DNA of 64,000 nucleotides. Origin: Paraburkholderia phosphatilytica (GTDB taxonomy: Bacteria > Pseudomonadota > Gammaproteobacteria > Burkholderiales > Burkholderiaceae). A program made the position numbers and the translations under genes. The stretch covers positions 1-64,000 of the forward strand of contig NZ_QQOA01000031.1 of assembly GCF_003443895.1 (NCBI RefSeq), written 5' to 3'. Positions 8,261 through 19,299 of the stretch are shown piece after piece. The notes beneath the pieces are model-generated. The model had not been told where the DNA came from and made no database searches. It worked only from the letters and a program-made list of their open reading frames with translations. Each line of letters starts with the position of its first letter. Within the stretch, counting starts at the first letter, position 1.

Positions 8261-8821
8261 ATGCCACCCACTCCGTCGTTCGGGCCTCACGATTCGTACA
8301 CGCGCACGGCCATAGCGTTTCACTGGCTGATCGCGCTGCTGATCGTCTGCGGCTTCGCGCTCGGCTGGGTCATGACCGATATCCCCGGCTTCACGCCCAC
8401 CAAGCTGCGCTACTTCTCGTGGCACAAGTGGATCGGCGTGACGGTGTTCGCGCTGGCCGTGCTGCGCATCCTGTGGCGCGCCACCCACGGCGCGCCGCCG
8501 CTGCCGCGGCGGATGTCCGCCTGGCAGCGGGCGGCCGCGAATCTGACGCACTTCGCGCTGTACGCGCTGATGATCGTGATTCCGGTGTCCGGTTACCTGT
8601 ACAGTTCGGCGGCGAACGTGCCGGTCGTCTATCTCGGGTTGATCCCGCTGCCGCGCCTGATCGCGCCGGATCCTGTCCTGAAGGTCGTGCTGAAGGACGT
8701 GCACATCACGCTCAACTATGTGCTGCTCGTGCTCGTGTGCGTGCACGTGCTGGCCGCGCTGAAGCATCAATTGATCGATCGCGACGGGCTGCTCGCGCGG
8801 ATGCTGCCGTTTTTGCGGTAG
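8261..8821 (+). CDS. cytochrome b561 (CybB family)
   Basis: A 186-residue four-helix membrane cytochrome. Histidines in the expected helices are visible: IAFHWLIALL and WHKWIGVTV in the first half, LTHFALYALM and the end of VLLVLVCVHVLAALKH later. CybB proteins oxidise quinol (superoxide:ubiquinone oxidoreductase has been shown for E. coli CybB) and bind two b hemes. ATG 8261 begins MPPTPSFGPHDSYTRTA, leaving the usual short tail before helix 1. Confidence 0.88.
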   Translation: MPPTPSFGPHDSYTRTAIAFHWLIALLIVCGFALGWVMTDIPGFTPTKLRYFSWHKWIGVTVFALAVLRILWRATHGAPPLPRRMSAWQRAAANLTHFALYALMIVIPVSGYLYSSAANVPVVYLGLIPLPRLIAPDPVLKVVLKDVHITLNYVLLVLVCVHVLAALKHQLIDRDGLLARMLPFLR

Positions 8822-9013
8822 GCAGCCGCCTGGAGCTCACCCGGGCTCACCAGGGCGAACCCGCGAACGCTCGCGCAGAACAATTTTTTCAGGTACATAG
8901 TGGCGCAGGCCCCGGAGCGGCGACGCGTGCCCGCAGTCCGGCCGGCTGTGCGATTTTCGTCGCGGAGACGATTGCAACGAGCGATCACAACCAGCGCGCG
9001 CGTGGAGATCCTG

Positions 9014-10291
9014 ATGGGTGCAACGACAGCCGCAGCCGCAACGGCGAGCGGGCGGGGAGCGTGGCGCATGGTGGTGGCCGCATCGATCGGCAATGCGCTC
9101 GAGTGGTTCGATCTGGTCGTCTACGGCTTTTTCGCCGTCGTCATTTCAAAGCTGTTCTTTCCGGCGGGCAACGATACGGTTTCGCTGCTGCTGACGCTCG
9201 GCACGTTCGGCGTGTCGTTCTTCATGCGGCCGCTCGGCGCGATCGTGCTCGGCGCCTACGCGGACCGGCACGGGCGCAAGGCGGCGCTCACCCTGTCGAT
9301 CCTGCTGATGATGGCAGGCACGCTGATCATCGCGGTGCTGCCCACGTACGATACGATAGGCGTCGCGGCGCCGCTGATTCTCGTATTCGCGCGGTTGATG
9401 CAGGGGTTCTCGGCGGGCGGCGAGTTCGGCAGCGCCACCGCGTATCTCGCCGAGCACGTGCCGGGCCGGCGCGGCTTCTTCGCGAGCTGGCAGATCGCGA
9501 GCCAGGGGCTGACCACGCTGCTCGCGGCCGGCTTCGGCACATTGCTCACCGGATCGTTGACGGCGCTGCAGATGGCCGCGTGGGGCTGGCGGGTGCCGTT
9601 CTTCTTCGGCCTCCTGATCGGGCCGGTTGCGTGGTTCATCCGCACGAAGCTCGACGAAACGCCCGAGTTCCTCGCCGCCGACACTACAGCGTCGCCGCTG
9701 CGCGACACCTTCGCATCGCAGAAGCTGCGGCTCGCGGTCGCGATCGGCGTGGTGGTGCTCGCGACTGTCGCCACTTACCTCGTGCTGTTCATGCCCACCT
9801 ACGCGATCAAGCAGCTCGGGCTGTCGCCGTCTTCGGCGTTCGCGGCGATCGTGTCGATCGGCGTGATCCAGCTGGTGCTCTCGCCGGTGATCGGCCATCT
9901 GTCGGATCTGCACGGCCGCACGCGGATCATGTTCGTGGCGGGCGCGCTCCTGCTCGTGCTGGTGCTGCCGGGCTTCCTGTATCTCGTCGCGCATCCGACC
10001 TTCGGCACGCTGCTCGTCGTCGAGATCCTGTTCGGCCTGCTTCTGACCGGCTATTTCGCGGCGATGCCCGGCCTGCTGTCGGAACTGTTTCCGGTGCAGA
10101 CGCGCACGACGGGCATGTCGCTCGGCTATAACATCGCGGTGACGGTGTTTGGCGGATTCGGTCCGTTCATCATCGCGTGGCTGATCCGCGAAACGGGCCT
10201 GAAGGTCGCGCCGAGTTTCTACCTGATGTTTGCGGCGGTGATCAGTCTTGTGGCGCTGGTGGTGGCGCGGCGCAAGCTCGGCTTCAAGTAA
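9014..10291 (+). CDS. MFS transporter, metabolite:H+ symporter family
   Basis: A 425-residue, 12-helix transporter. The signatures GNALEWFDLVVYGFFA at the N terminus and GAYADRHGRKAAL in loop 2-3 place it in the MHS family (citrate, alpha-ketoglutarate, proline/betaine type proton symporters). The SAGGEFGSATAYLAEH motif in helix 5 is also diagnostic. ATG 9014 has GGAG six bases upstream; longer in-frame extensions are arginine-rich and not membrane-like. Substrate cannot be assigned. Followed by a strong terminator. Confidence 0.88.
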   Translation: MGATTAAAATASGRGAWRMVVAASIGNALEWFDLVVYGFFAVVISKLFFPAGNDTVSLLLTLGTFGVSFFMRPLGAIVLGAYADRHGRKAALTLSILLMMAGTLIIAVLPTYDTIGVAAPLILVFARLMQGFSAGGEFGSATAYLAEHVPGRRGFFASWQIASQGLTTLLAAGFGTLLTGSLTALQMAAWGWRVPFFFGLLIGPVAWFIRTKLDETPEFLAADTTASPLRDTFASQKLRLAVAIGVVVLATVATYLVLFMPTYAIKQLGLSPSSAFAAIVSIGVIQLVLSPVIGHLSDLHGRTRIMFVAGALLLVLVLPGFLYLVAHPTFGTLLVVEILFGLLLTGYFAAMPGLLSELFPVQTRTTGMSLGYNIAVTVFGGFGPFIIAWLIRETGLKVAPSFYLMFAAVISLVALVVARRKLGFK

Positions 10292-10323
10292 AGCGGGCAG
10301 GGCAGAGCCGGTCCGCCAAAAGC

Positions 10324-10355
10324 AAAAGGCCGATTCGCAGGAATCGGCCTTTTTT
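10324..10355. terminator. bidirectional intrinsic terminator
   Basis: AAAAGGCCGATTC (10324-10336) pairs with GAATCGGCCTTTT (10341-10353) around GCAG, giving a T6 run on plus and T4 on minus. It separates the convergent MFS gene and secF. Confidence 0.88.
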
Positions 10356-10411
10356 CAACTGCGTTCTGACTGCTTCCGCCGCGCCGCGGAATCCGGCGCA
10401 GCAGCGGACGA

Positions 10412-11362
10412 TCAGACCTGCGCGCCGGCGTTCGGATCGTTCGGATCGTGCGCGGCCTTCTTTTCCTTGATCAGGTCCTCGCGCTTCACGCCGAGCCACA
10501 TCGCGAGCGCGGCGGCAACGAACACCGACGAGTAGATACCGAACAGGATACCGACCGTCAGCGCAAGCGCGAAGTAGTGCAGCGTCGGGCCGCCGAACAG
10601 GAACATCGACAGCACCATCATCTGCGTACAGCCGTGCGTGATGATGGTTCGCGACATCGTGCTCGTGATGCCGTGGTTGATCACTTCCATCACCGAGAGT
10701 TTGCGCTCGCGGCGGAAGGTTTCGCGGATCCGGTCGAAGATAACCACCGACTCGTTCACCGAGTAGCCGAGCACCGCGAGCACCGCGGCCAGCACCGACA
10801 GCGAGAACTCCCACTGGAAGAACGCGAAGAAGCCGAGAATGATCACCACGTCGTGCAGGTTGGCGATCACGCCGGCCACCGCGTACTTCCATTCGAAGCG
10901 GAACGACAGGTAGATCACGATGCCGACGACCACGCACGCGAGCGCCAGCAGACCGTTGGTGGCCAGCTCCTTGCCTACCTGCGGACCGACGAACTCGACG
11001 CTTTGCAACTGCACGCCAGGCGTGTCCTGGTTCAGCGACGCCATCACCTGATCGCTCTGCTGCGCGGACGTCAGACCGTGCTTCACCGGCAGACGGATCA
11101 TCACGTTGCGCGACGTGCCGAAGCTTTGCACCTGCGCATCGCTGTAGCCGATCTTATCGAGCGTGGTGCGGACGGGTTCGAGCGGCACCGCCTGTGGATA
11201 CTGCACCTCGAGCACCGTGCCGCCGGTGAATTCGATGGAAAGGTGCAGCCCGCGGTGAATCAGGAAGAACACGGCAGCGATGAACGTCAGGAGCGAGATC
11301 GCGTTGAAGATCAACGCGCGCTGCATGAACGGAATGTCTTTACGGATGCGGAAAAATTCCAT
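10412..11362 (-). CDS. secF: Sec translocon accessory protein SecF
   Basis: A 316-residue six-helix RND-type subunit. With SecD and YajC it uses the proton gradient to pull secreted chains through SecYEG. Visible features: MEFFRIRKDIPFMQRALIF leading into helix 1, periplasmic IEFTGGTVLEVQYP, and the conserved NESVVIFDRIRE in the cytosolic half. It follows secD by 15 nt in the standard yajC-secD-secF order and is terminated at 10324-10355. Confidence 0.97.
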   Translation of the reverse strand: MEFFRIRKDIPFMQRALIFNAISLLTFIAAVFFLIHRGLHLSIEFTGGTVLEVQYPQAVPLEPVRTTLDKIGYSDAQVQSFGTSRNVMIRLPVKHGLTSAQQSDQVMASLNQDTPGVQLQSVEFVGPQVGKELATNGLLALACVVVGIVIYLSFRFEWKYAVAGVIANLHDVVIILGFFAFFQWEFSLSVLAAVLAVLGYSVNESVVIFDRIRETFRRERKLSVMEVINHGITSTMSRTIITHGCTQMMVLSMFLFGGPTLHYFALALTVGILFGIYSSVFVAAALAMWLGVKREDLIKEKKAAHDPNDPNAGAQV

Positions 11363-11377
11363 GTTCGTCTCCGGGAC

Positions 11378-13429
11378 TCAGCGGGAAGAACCCGGTTTTC
11401 TGGGCTGCGCGGTCGGCGTGCCCGGCGCGTTGCGGCGACGCACGGTCGGCTTCGCGCGCGGGGCCGATTTGGACGGCTTCGATGCCGCGGTCACCGCGCG
11501 GCCGGTGTCGGTGTCCGCATCCGGCGAGGCGAGTGCGGCTGCGACTGAACCCGCGCCGACAGGTGTCGCGCCTTCCGGCCTCCACACCTGACCGATCGCG
11601 AGCGACTTCAGCTTCTTCTTGCCGCCGTACCAGAAATTCACGATACCGCGCGAGAAGAACACGGCCGAGAACATCGACGTAAGAATGCCGATACAGTGCA
11701 CGGCCGCGAAGCCGCGCACCGGACCCGAGCCGAATGCGAGCAGCGCGAGACCGGCGATCAGCGTCGTCACGTTCGAGTCGAGAATCGTCGCCCATGCATG
11801 CGCGTAGCCGTTCTGGATGGCCAGCTGCGGCGGCGCGTTGTTGCGCAGCTCTTCACGCACGCGTTCGTTGATCAGCACGTTCGCGTCGATCGCCATACCG
11901 AGCGCGAGCGCGATAGCGGCGATACCCGGCAACGTAAGCGTGGCCTGCAACATGGACAGCACGGCGATCAGCAGCAGCAGGTTCACCGACAGGCCGATGA
12001 TCGAGACCACGCCGAACAGCAGGTAGTACGCGATCATGAAGACGGCGATCGCGGCGAAACCGTAGACGACCGAGTCGAAGCCCTTCTTGATGTTGTCCGC
12101 GCCGAGGCTCGGGCCGATCGTGCGTTCCTCGATGATGTCCATCGGCGCCGCGAGCGAGCCGGCGCGCAGCAGCAGCGCGAGGTCGGTTGCCGCCTGCGGC
12201 GTGGGCTGGCCGGTGATCTGGAAGCGGTCGCCCAGTTCGGACTGGATGGTCGCGACCGTCAGCACTTCGCCCTTGCCCTTCTCGAACAGCACCATCGCCA
12301 TCGGCTTGCCGATGTTGTCGCGCGACACCGCGCGCACGGCGCGGCCGCCGGCCGAGTCGAGCGTGATGTTGACGGACGGACGCTGGTGTTCGTCGAAGCC
12401 GGCCGACGCGTCGATGATGCGGTCGCCGGTGAAGATCACCTGCTTCTTCAGCAGCACCGGCGCCTGGTTGCCCTGCGTGAAGAGCTCGTCGCCTGCCGGC
12501 ACCGGGTCGCCCGGATTCGGATGCAGGCCGAGCGGGTCGGCGAGGCGCGCTTCGAGCGTGGCCGTGCGGCCGATGATGTCCTTCGCCTTCGCCGTGTCCT
12601 GCACGCCCGGCAGTTCGACGACGATGCGGTCGTCGCCCTGTTGCTGGATCACCGGTTCCGACACGCCGAGTTCGTTCACCCGGTTGTGCAGCGTGGTGAT
12701 GTTCTGCTTGAGTGCGGCGTCCTGTACGGCCTTCTGCACCTGCGGCGTGAACGTGCCGATCAGCTGCCAGCCGCCGCCGGTCGGCGCCTGCTGTTCATTC
12801 CACTGCAGTTCGGCGACGCCCGTGAGCAGTTCGCGACGCGCGGTTTCGGCGGTGTCCTTGTCGGCGAAGTCGATCACGACCGACTGGCCGACGCGGTTCG
12901 TGCCGCCGTCGCGGATGTTCTTGTCGCGCAGGATGGTGCGCGCGTCCGACGCGTCGGAATCGAGCTTCTTGTTCAGCGCGCCCGCCATGTCGACCTGCAG
13001 CAGGAAGTGCACGCCGCCGCGCAGGTCAAGACCGAGGTACATCGGCAGCGCGTGCAGCGCGGTCAGCCAGTTCGGCGATGCGCTCTGCAGGTTCAGCGCG
13101 ACGACGTACGTCGGATCGTTCGGGTCGCTGTTCAGCGCCTTCGACAGCAGGTCCTTCACGTGCAGCTGCGTGTCCGTGTCGCGCACGCGCACGCGGATGT
13201 TCGCGTTGAGCGTGGAGTTGTCGAACGTGATGTCGTCAGGCTTGATGTTGTTCGAGGCGAGCGCGGTTTCGATGTTCGACAGCGTGCCGGAATCGAGCTT
13301 CACGGTGGCTTTGCCGCTCGACACCTGGACGGCCGGCGCTTCGCCGAAGAAGTTGGGCAACGTGTACAAGAGGCCGATGGCGAGCGCCACCAGCATGACG
13401 ACGTATTTCCAGAGGGGGTAGCGATTCAT
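11378..13429 (-). CDS. secD: Sec translocon accessory protein SecD
   Basis: A 683-residue protein beginning MNRYPLWKYVVMLVALAIG (helix 1), with a large periplasmic P1 domain (about 35-480, including the LGLDLRGGVHFLLQVDM motif) and five further helices carrying AIALALGMAIDANVLINERVREE. A Pro/Arg-rich C-terminal tail of about 70 residues is longer than in E. coli (615 aa). ATG 13429 was chosen over an upstream TTG because the family starts directly before helix 1. Confidence 0.97.
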   Translation of the reverse strand: MNRYPLWKYVVMLVALAIGLLYTLPNFFGEAPAVQVSSGKATVKLDSGTLSNIETALASNNIKPDDITFDNSTLNANIRVRVRDTDTQLHVKDLLSKALNSDPNDPTYVVALNLQSASPNWLTALHALPMYLGLDLRGGVHFLLQVDMAGALNKKLDSDASDARTILRDKNIRDGGTNRVGQSVVIDFADKDTAETARRELLTGVAELQWNEQQAPTGGGWQLIGTFTPQVQKAVQDAALKQNITTLHNRVNELGVSEPVIQQQGDDRIVVELPGVQDTAKAKDIIGRTATLEARLADPLGLHPNPGDPVPAGDELFTQGNQAPVLLKKQVIFTGDRIIDASAGFDEHQRPSVNITLDSAGGRAVRAVSRDNIGKPMAMVLFEKGKGEVLTVATIQSELGDRFQITGQPTPQAATDLALLLRAGSLAAPMDIIEERTIGPSLGADNIKKGFDSVVYGFAAIAVFMIAYYLLFGVVSIIGLSVNLLLLIAVLSMLQATLTLPGIAAIALALGMAIDANVLINERVREELRNNAPPQLAIQNGYAHAWATILDSNVTTLIAGLALLAFGSGPVRGFAAVHCIGILTSMFSAVFFSRGIVNFWYGGKKKLKSLAIGQVWRPEGATPVGAGSVAAALASPDADTDTGRAVTAASKPSKSAPRAKPTVRRRNAPGTPTAQPRKPGSSR

Positions 13430-13554
13430 GGGATGGCCCAACGGTAAGGTTGGCTTCTATGCGATGCGCCCGGCGATGTGCGCGAGAGAGGAGCGGGTCA
13501 TGACAGCTGCCGCTGCTGGTTCGCGAGGCCGCGCCGGACGCGGGAGAGCAGGCC

Positions 13555-13881
13555 TTAGAGCGATTTGATCGTTCCCTTCGGGAGAATCGTGGTGATCGAT
13601 CCCTTCTGCACGGTGATCTCCGTGCCTTCCGAGATTTCGACGCCCACGTACGCTTCGCCGACCTTCGTCACCTTGCCGACGATGCCGCCGTTCGTGACCA
13701 CTTCATCGCCCTTCGCCATCGCGGAGAGCATGTTGCGATGTTCCTTCTGGCGCTTCATTTGCGGGCGGATCATGATGAAATACAGCACCGCGAACATCAG
13801 GATCAGCGGCAGGAAGCTCATCAGGCTCGATTCCGCTCCACCGGCAGAATTCTGTGCGAAGGCACTGGAAATGAACGACAC
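13555..13881 (-). CDS. yajC: Sec translocon accessory protein YajC
   Basis: A 108-residue single-pass protein with MSFISSAFAQ, helix LPLILMFAVLYFIMIRPQMKRQKEH and the DEVVTNGGIVGKV motif of the family. The start codon is GTG (complement of 13879-13881) with GGAG about eight bases upstream. It binds SecDF. The 125 nt to secD and 231 nt from tgt hold no further gene. Confidence 0.96.
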   Translation of the reverse strand: MSFISSAFAQNSAGGAESSLMSFLPLILMFAVLYFIMIRPQMKRQKEHRNMLSAMAKGDEVVTNGGIVGKVTKVGEAYVGVEISEGTEITVQKGSITTILPKGTIKSL

Positions 13882-14112
13882 GTTGGTCTCTCCGTTATAA
13901 CGATCAAAAAAAGTCAGCCGAATATTCTACCACCTGCCATTGACCTGACGATCGGTGAATGCGCTTTGCGATCAAGCTGTTAAGCGCATCCGGCAGCGCG
14001 GGCATTCGCGTGGCATCCACGCGGTACCCGCGCGGTTTCCATTTCGGCAGTGGATTGTAATGCGTGCCGCGTCATGCGCGCCCGACTTGATGCGGGCGCA
14101 TCCGTTCGCGCA

Positions 14113-15561
<1,449 letters not shown>

Positions 15562-15631
15562 TCACGTGGTCGCGGCGAGCACAAGTGCGTAATGCCACGG
15601 GTTGCCGGCCTTGCGCGGCGCGGCTCTGCGG

Positions 15632-16684
15632 TCAGGCGTCTTCGCCCTTCGTCAGCAGCATCGCGTCGCCGTAGCTGAAAAAGCGGTAGCGTTCGTCGAT
15701 CGCATGCCGGTAGGCCGCGCGGATCGTCTCGACGCCGGCGAATGCGGACACCAGCATCAGCAGCGTCGATTTCGGCAGGTGGAAGTTTGTCACCAGCCGG
15801 TCGACGATCCGGAACCGGTAGCCAGGCGTGATGAAGATGTCGGTTTCGGCGGCGGTCGCGGCGAGCGGGCGGCCCGCAGTCTCTGCGTCGCGCGCGGCGG
15901 CTTCGAGCGCGCGCATCGATGTCGTGCCGACGGCGATCACCTTGTTGCCGCGCGCTTTCACGGCCGCGATCCGGTCGACGAGCGCTTGCGGCAACGCATA
16001 CCACTCGCTGTGCATCGTGTGTTCGGCGATGTTCTCGACGCGCACCGGCTGGAAGGTGCCCGCGCCGACGTGCAGCGTCAGCGTCGCGCGTTCCACGCCC
16101 ATCGCGTCGAGCCGCGCGAACAGCGCGTCGTCGAAATGGAGACCGGCCGTCGGCGCGGCCACCGCGCCCGGATTGCGCGCGTAGACGGTCTGGTAGCGCG
16201 TTTCGTCGACGGCGTCGGGATCGTGCTCGATATACGGCGGCAGCGGCAGCCGGCCGTATTGCTCGATCAGCGTCAGGCAGTCGTCCGGGAAGTGCAGCGT
16301 GTAGAACGGCTCGACGCGCTCGCCCACGGTGACGTCGAACGCATCCGCCAGGCGCAGCGTTGTGCCCGGCTGCGGGCTCTTGCTCGCGCGCACCTGCGCG
16401 AGCGCGGTGCGCTCGCCGGTCAGCCGTTCGACCAGCACCTCGATGCGCCCGCCGCTGGCCTTCTGGCCGAGGAAGCGCGCTTTCAGCACCTTGGTATCGT
16501 TGAACACCAGCAGATCGCCCGGCTCGATGCACGCGGGCAGATCGGCGAACCGACGGTCGGTGAGAACGGGTGGCGCAGTACGGTTGTTCACCTCGAGCAG
16601 GCGGCTCGCGCTGCGCTCGGGCAACGCGGTTTGCGCGATCAGTTCGGGCGGCAGGTCGAAATCGAAATCGGAAAGCGTGAACAT
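15632..16684 (-). CDS. queA: tRNA preQ1(34) S-adenosylmethionine ribosyltransferase-isomerase
   Basis: A 350-residue enzyme that transfers and isomerises the ribosyl group of SAM onto preQ1 in tRNA to form epoxyqueuosine. Family marks: [18 protein letters not shown] start, [42 protein letters not shown] and [17 protein letters not shown]. The ATG at 16684 opens the family's canonical N terminus. It heads the queA-tgt-yajC-secDF row and is divergent from recG. Confidence 0.97.
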   Translation of the reverse strand: MFTLSDFDFDLPPELIAQTALPERSASRLLEVNNRTAPPVLTDRRFADLPACIEPGDLLVFNDTKVLKARFLGQKASGGRIEVLVERLTGERTALAQVRASKSPQPGTTLRLADAFDVTVGERVEPFYTLHFPDDCLTLIEQYGRLPLPPYIEHDPDAVDETRYQTVYARNPGAVAAPTAGLHFDDALFARLDAMGVERATLTLHVGAGTFQPVRVENIAEHTMHSEWYALPQALVDRIAAVKARGNKVIAVGTTSMRALEAAARDAETAGRPLAATAAETDIFITPGYRFRIVDRLVTNFHLPKSTLLMLVSAFAGVETIRAAYRHAIDERYRFFSYGDAMLLTKGEDA

Positions 16685-16927
16685 GCGGACTGACGTAACG
16701 GGATGGAAGCGGAATCGGGCGGGGTGCTTTGCGCGTTGCCACGGTGGCGTGGCGCGTTGTCGCTGCCGTGCGATCGGCGTACCGCCGATGTGCCGCACTG
16801 CCGGTCATGCATCGCAAAGCCGGGCCGGAGCGCCGTGACACGCCGCCGAGCGGCTATGATTGCGGGGCGGATGCCGGCCGCATGACCCGATTACCTGAAA
16901 GCCGATATTGTACTTGCGAAGCGACCC

Positions 16928-19186
16928 ATGCCTTTGTCTTCCCGCCGCCTGACACCCGACACGGACGACGCCGCCACGCAGCGCGATCGCACCGCGCGTG
17001 ACGACGCGAGCGTGGGGAGCACGCCCACGAAGGCTGCGCAGCCCGCTGTCGACGCTGCGGGGTCCGAAAAAACCAAGGGCAAACGCGGCGCCAAAAAAAC
17101 TGCGGCGGCAGAAAAGCCGGCGGTTCGCACCACCGCCGACAAACTCGCGAAGCTCGGCCTCACCCGCGACATCGACCTCGTGCTGCATCTGCCGATGCGC
17201 TACGAAGACGAAACCGCACTCACCCCGATCGGCGAGCTGTTGCCCGGCGACACCACGCAGACCGAAGGCGTCGTGTTCGACAACGAAATCGCGTACCGGC
17301 CGCGCCGCCAGCTGCTCGTCAAAATGCGCGACGAGCGCGGCGACGAACTGATCCTGCGCTTTCTCAACTTCTACGGCTCGCAGGTCGCGCAGATGGCGAT
17401 CGGCCGGCGGCTGCGGGTGCGCGGCGACGTGCGCGGCGGCTTCTTCGGGATGGAGATGGTGCATCCGGCCGTGCGCGTCGTCGATGAAGACACGCCGCTG
17501 CCGCAGGCGCTGACGCCCGTCTACCCGAGCACGGCGGGCATCACGCAGGCCTATCTGCGCAAGGCGATCGACAACGCGCTGTCGCGCGCGAGCCTGCCCG
17601 AGCTGTTGCCGGAGCCCGTCGCGCGCGAATCGCTGCAGCCGCTCGGCGTGCCGCCGCTGATGGACGCGGTGCGCACGCTGCACCATCCGCCCGCCGATGC
17701 CGACGAGACCGCGCTGATCGACGGCACGCATCCCGCGTGGACCCGCATCAAGTTCGAGGAACTGCTTGCGCAGCAGATGTCGTTGAAGCGCGCGCACGAG
17801 GCGCGCCGCACCCGCGCGGCGCCCGCGATGCCACGGCGGTCCGCGGCGGACGAAGGCTCGCTCGTCGCGCGGCTGCTGGCCGCGTTGCCGTTCAGCCTGA
17901 CCGGCGCGCAGCAGCGCGTGGGCGCCCAGATCGCGCACGACCTGACGGAGCCGCATCCGATGCAGCGTCTGCTGCAGGGCGACGTCGGCAGCGGCAAGAC
18001 GATCGTCGCGGCGCTCGCCGCCGCGCAGGCCATCGACGCCGGCTACCAGGCCGCGATGATGGCGCCCACCGAAATTCTCGCGGAGCAGCACGCGCGCAAG
18101 CTGCGCGGCTGGCTCGAACCGCTCGGCGTGCAGGTCGCATGGCTCGCCGGCAGCCTGAAGACGAAGGAGAAACGCGCCGCGCTCGAAGCCGCCGCGCTCG
18201 GCACCGCGCAGCTCGTGATTGGCACGCACGCGATCATCCAGGATACCGTCGAGTTCGCGCGACTTGGGCTCGTGATCGTCGACGAACAGCACCGTTTCGG
18301 TGTGGAACAGCGGCTTGCGCTGCGCGCGAAAGCGCAAAACGCCGCCGATGGCGCGGCGGACTTCCAGCCGCACCAGCTGATGATGTCCGCGACGCCGATT
18401 CCGCGCACGCTCGCAATGACCTACTACGCCGATCTCGATGTCTCGACGATCGACGAACTGCCGCCGGGCCGCACGCCGATCCTGACGAAGCTCGTGTCCG
18501 ATGCGCGCCGCGGCGAGGTGATCGGCCGGGTGCGCGAGGCCGCGTTGACCGGGCGCCAGGTGTACTGGGTCTGTCCGCTGATCGAGGAAAGCGAGACGCT
18601 GCAGCTGCAGACGGCCGTCGAGACCTTCGAGACGCTCGTCGCCACGCTGCCGGAACTGCGGGTCGGGCTCGTGCACGGGCGCCTCGGGCCCGCGGAGAAG
18701 GCCGCGGTGATGGATGCGTTCAGCCGCAACGAGGTGCAGCTGCTCGTCGCGACGACCGTGATCGAAGTGGGCGTCGACGTGCCGAACGCATCGCTGATGG
18801 TGATCGAGCACGCGGAGCGCTTCGGCCTCGCGCAGCTGCATCAGCTGCGCGGCCGGGTGGGGCGCGGCACGGCGGCGTCCGTCTGCGTGCTGATGTACGC
18901 GACGCCGCTGTCACAAACGGCGCGCGCGCGCCTGCAGACGATGCGCGAAACCACCGACGGCTTCGAGATCGCGCGGCGCGACCTCGAAATTCGCGGTCCC
19001 GGCGAATTCCTCGGCGCGCGGCAGTCGGGCGCGGCGATGCTGCGCTTCGCCGATCTGGAGCAGGACGGCTGGCTGATCGAGCCGGCGCGCGATGCGGCGG
19101 CGCGGCTGCTGGAGGGCTGGCCCGACGTCGTGACCCAGCACCTCGCGCGCTGGCTCGGCGCCCGCGAGCACTATCTGAAAGCCTGA
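16928..19186 (+). CDS. recG: ATP-dependent DNA helicase RecG
   Basis: A 752-residue branch-migration helicase that remodels stalled forks and recombination intermediates. After a Lys/Ala-rich extension of about 65 residues comes the wedge/OB domain, then Walker A GDVGSGKT (about 350), DEQHRFG (about 450), MSATPIPRTLAMT, and helicase motif VIEVGVDVPNASLMVIEHAERFG split over the second RecA lobe with QLRGRVGRG. The extension makes it longer than E. coli RecG (693). It is followed by oxyR, which has its own promoter. Confidence 0.97.
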   Translation: MPLSSRRLTPDTDDAATQRDRTARDDASVGSTPTKAAQPAVDAAGSEKTKGKRGAKKTAAAEKPAVRTTADKLAKLGLTRDIDLVLHLPMRYEDETALTPIGELLPGDTTQTEGVVFDNEIAYRPRRQLLVKMRDERGDELILRFLNFYGSQVAQMAIGRRLRVRGDVRGGFFGMEMVHPAVRVVDEDTPLPQALTPVYPSTAGITQAYLRKAIDNALSRASLPELLPEPVARESLQPLGVPPLMDAVRTLHHPPADADETALIDGTHPAWTRIKFEELLAQQMSLKRAHEARRTRAAPAMPRRSAADEGSLVARLLAALPFSLTGAQQRVGAQIAHDLTEPHPMQRLLQGDVGSGKTIVAALAAAQAIDAGYQAAMMAPTEILAEQHARKLRGWLEPLGVQVAWLAGSLKTKEKRAALEAAALGTAQLVIGTHAIIQDTVEFARLGLVIVDEQHRFGVEQRLALRAKAQNAADGAADFQPHQLMMSATPIPRTLAMTYYADLDVSTIDELPPGRTPILTKLVSDARRGEVIGRVREAALTGRQVYWVCPLIEESETLQLQTAVETFETLVATLPELRVGLVHGRLGPAEKAAVMDAFSRNEVQLLVATTVIEVGVDVPNASLMVIEHAERFGLAQLHQLRGRVGRGTAASVCVLMYATPLSQTARARLQTMRETTDGFEIARRDLEIRGPGEFLGARQSGAAMLRFADLEQDGWLIEPARDAAARLLEGWPDVVTQHLARWLGAREHYLKA

Positions 19187-19234
19187 CTGAACGAAGACCG
19201 GATATGCATCCGGCCCTTTCGTGCCGCTTGAATA

Positions 19235-19263
19235 TTGGCGAATCGGTTCCAGCGGTGTATAAC
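19235..19263 (+). promoter_or_regulatory. oxyR promoter
   Basis: A -35 TTGGCG (19235-19240) and -10 TATAAC (19258-19263) are 17 bp apart, about 37 nt before the oxyR ATG and downstream of the recG stop, so oxyR need not depend on recG transcription. Confidence 0.6.
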
Positions 19264-19299
19264 TGAAACCTATCGAATTCATTGCCCTGATTGGTCCAT

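Noticed and set aside
16805-18841. 678-codon open frame opposite recG
   Set aside because: Arg/His-rich composition, no ribosome site, and full overlap with a confident recG; a codon-bias artefact.
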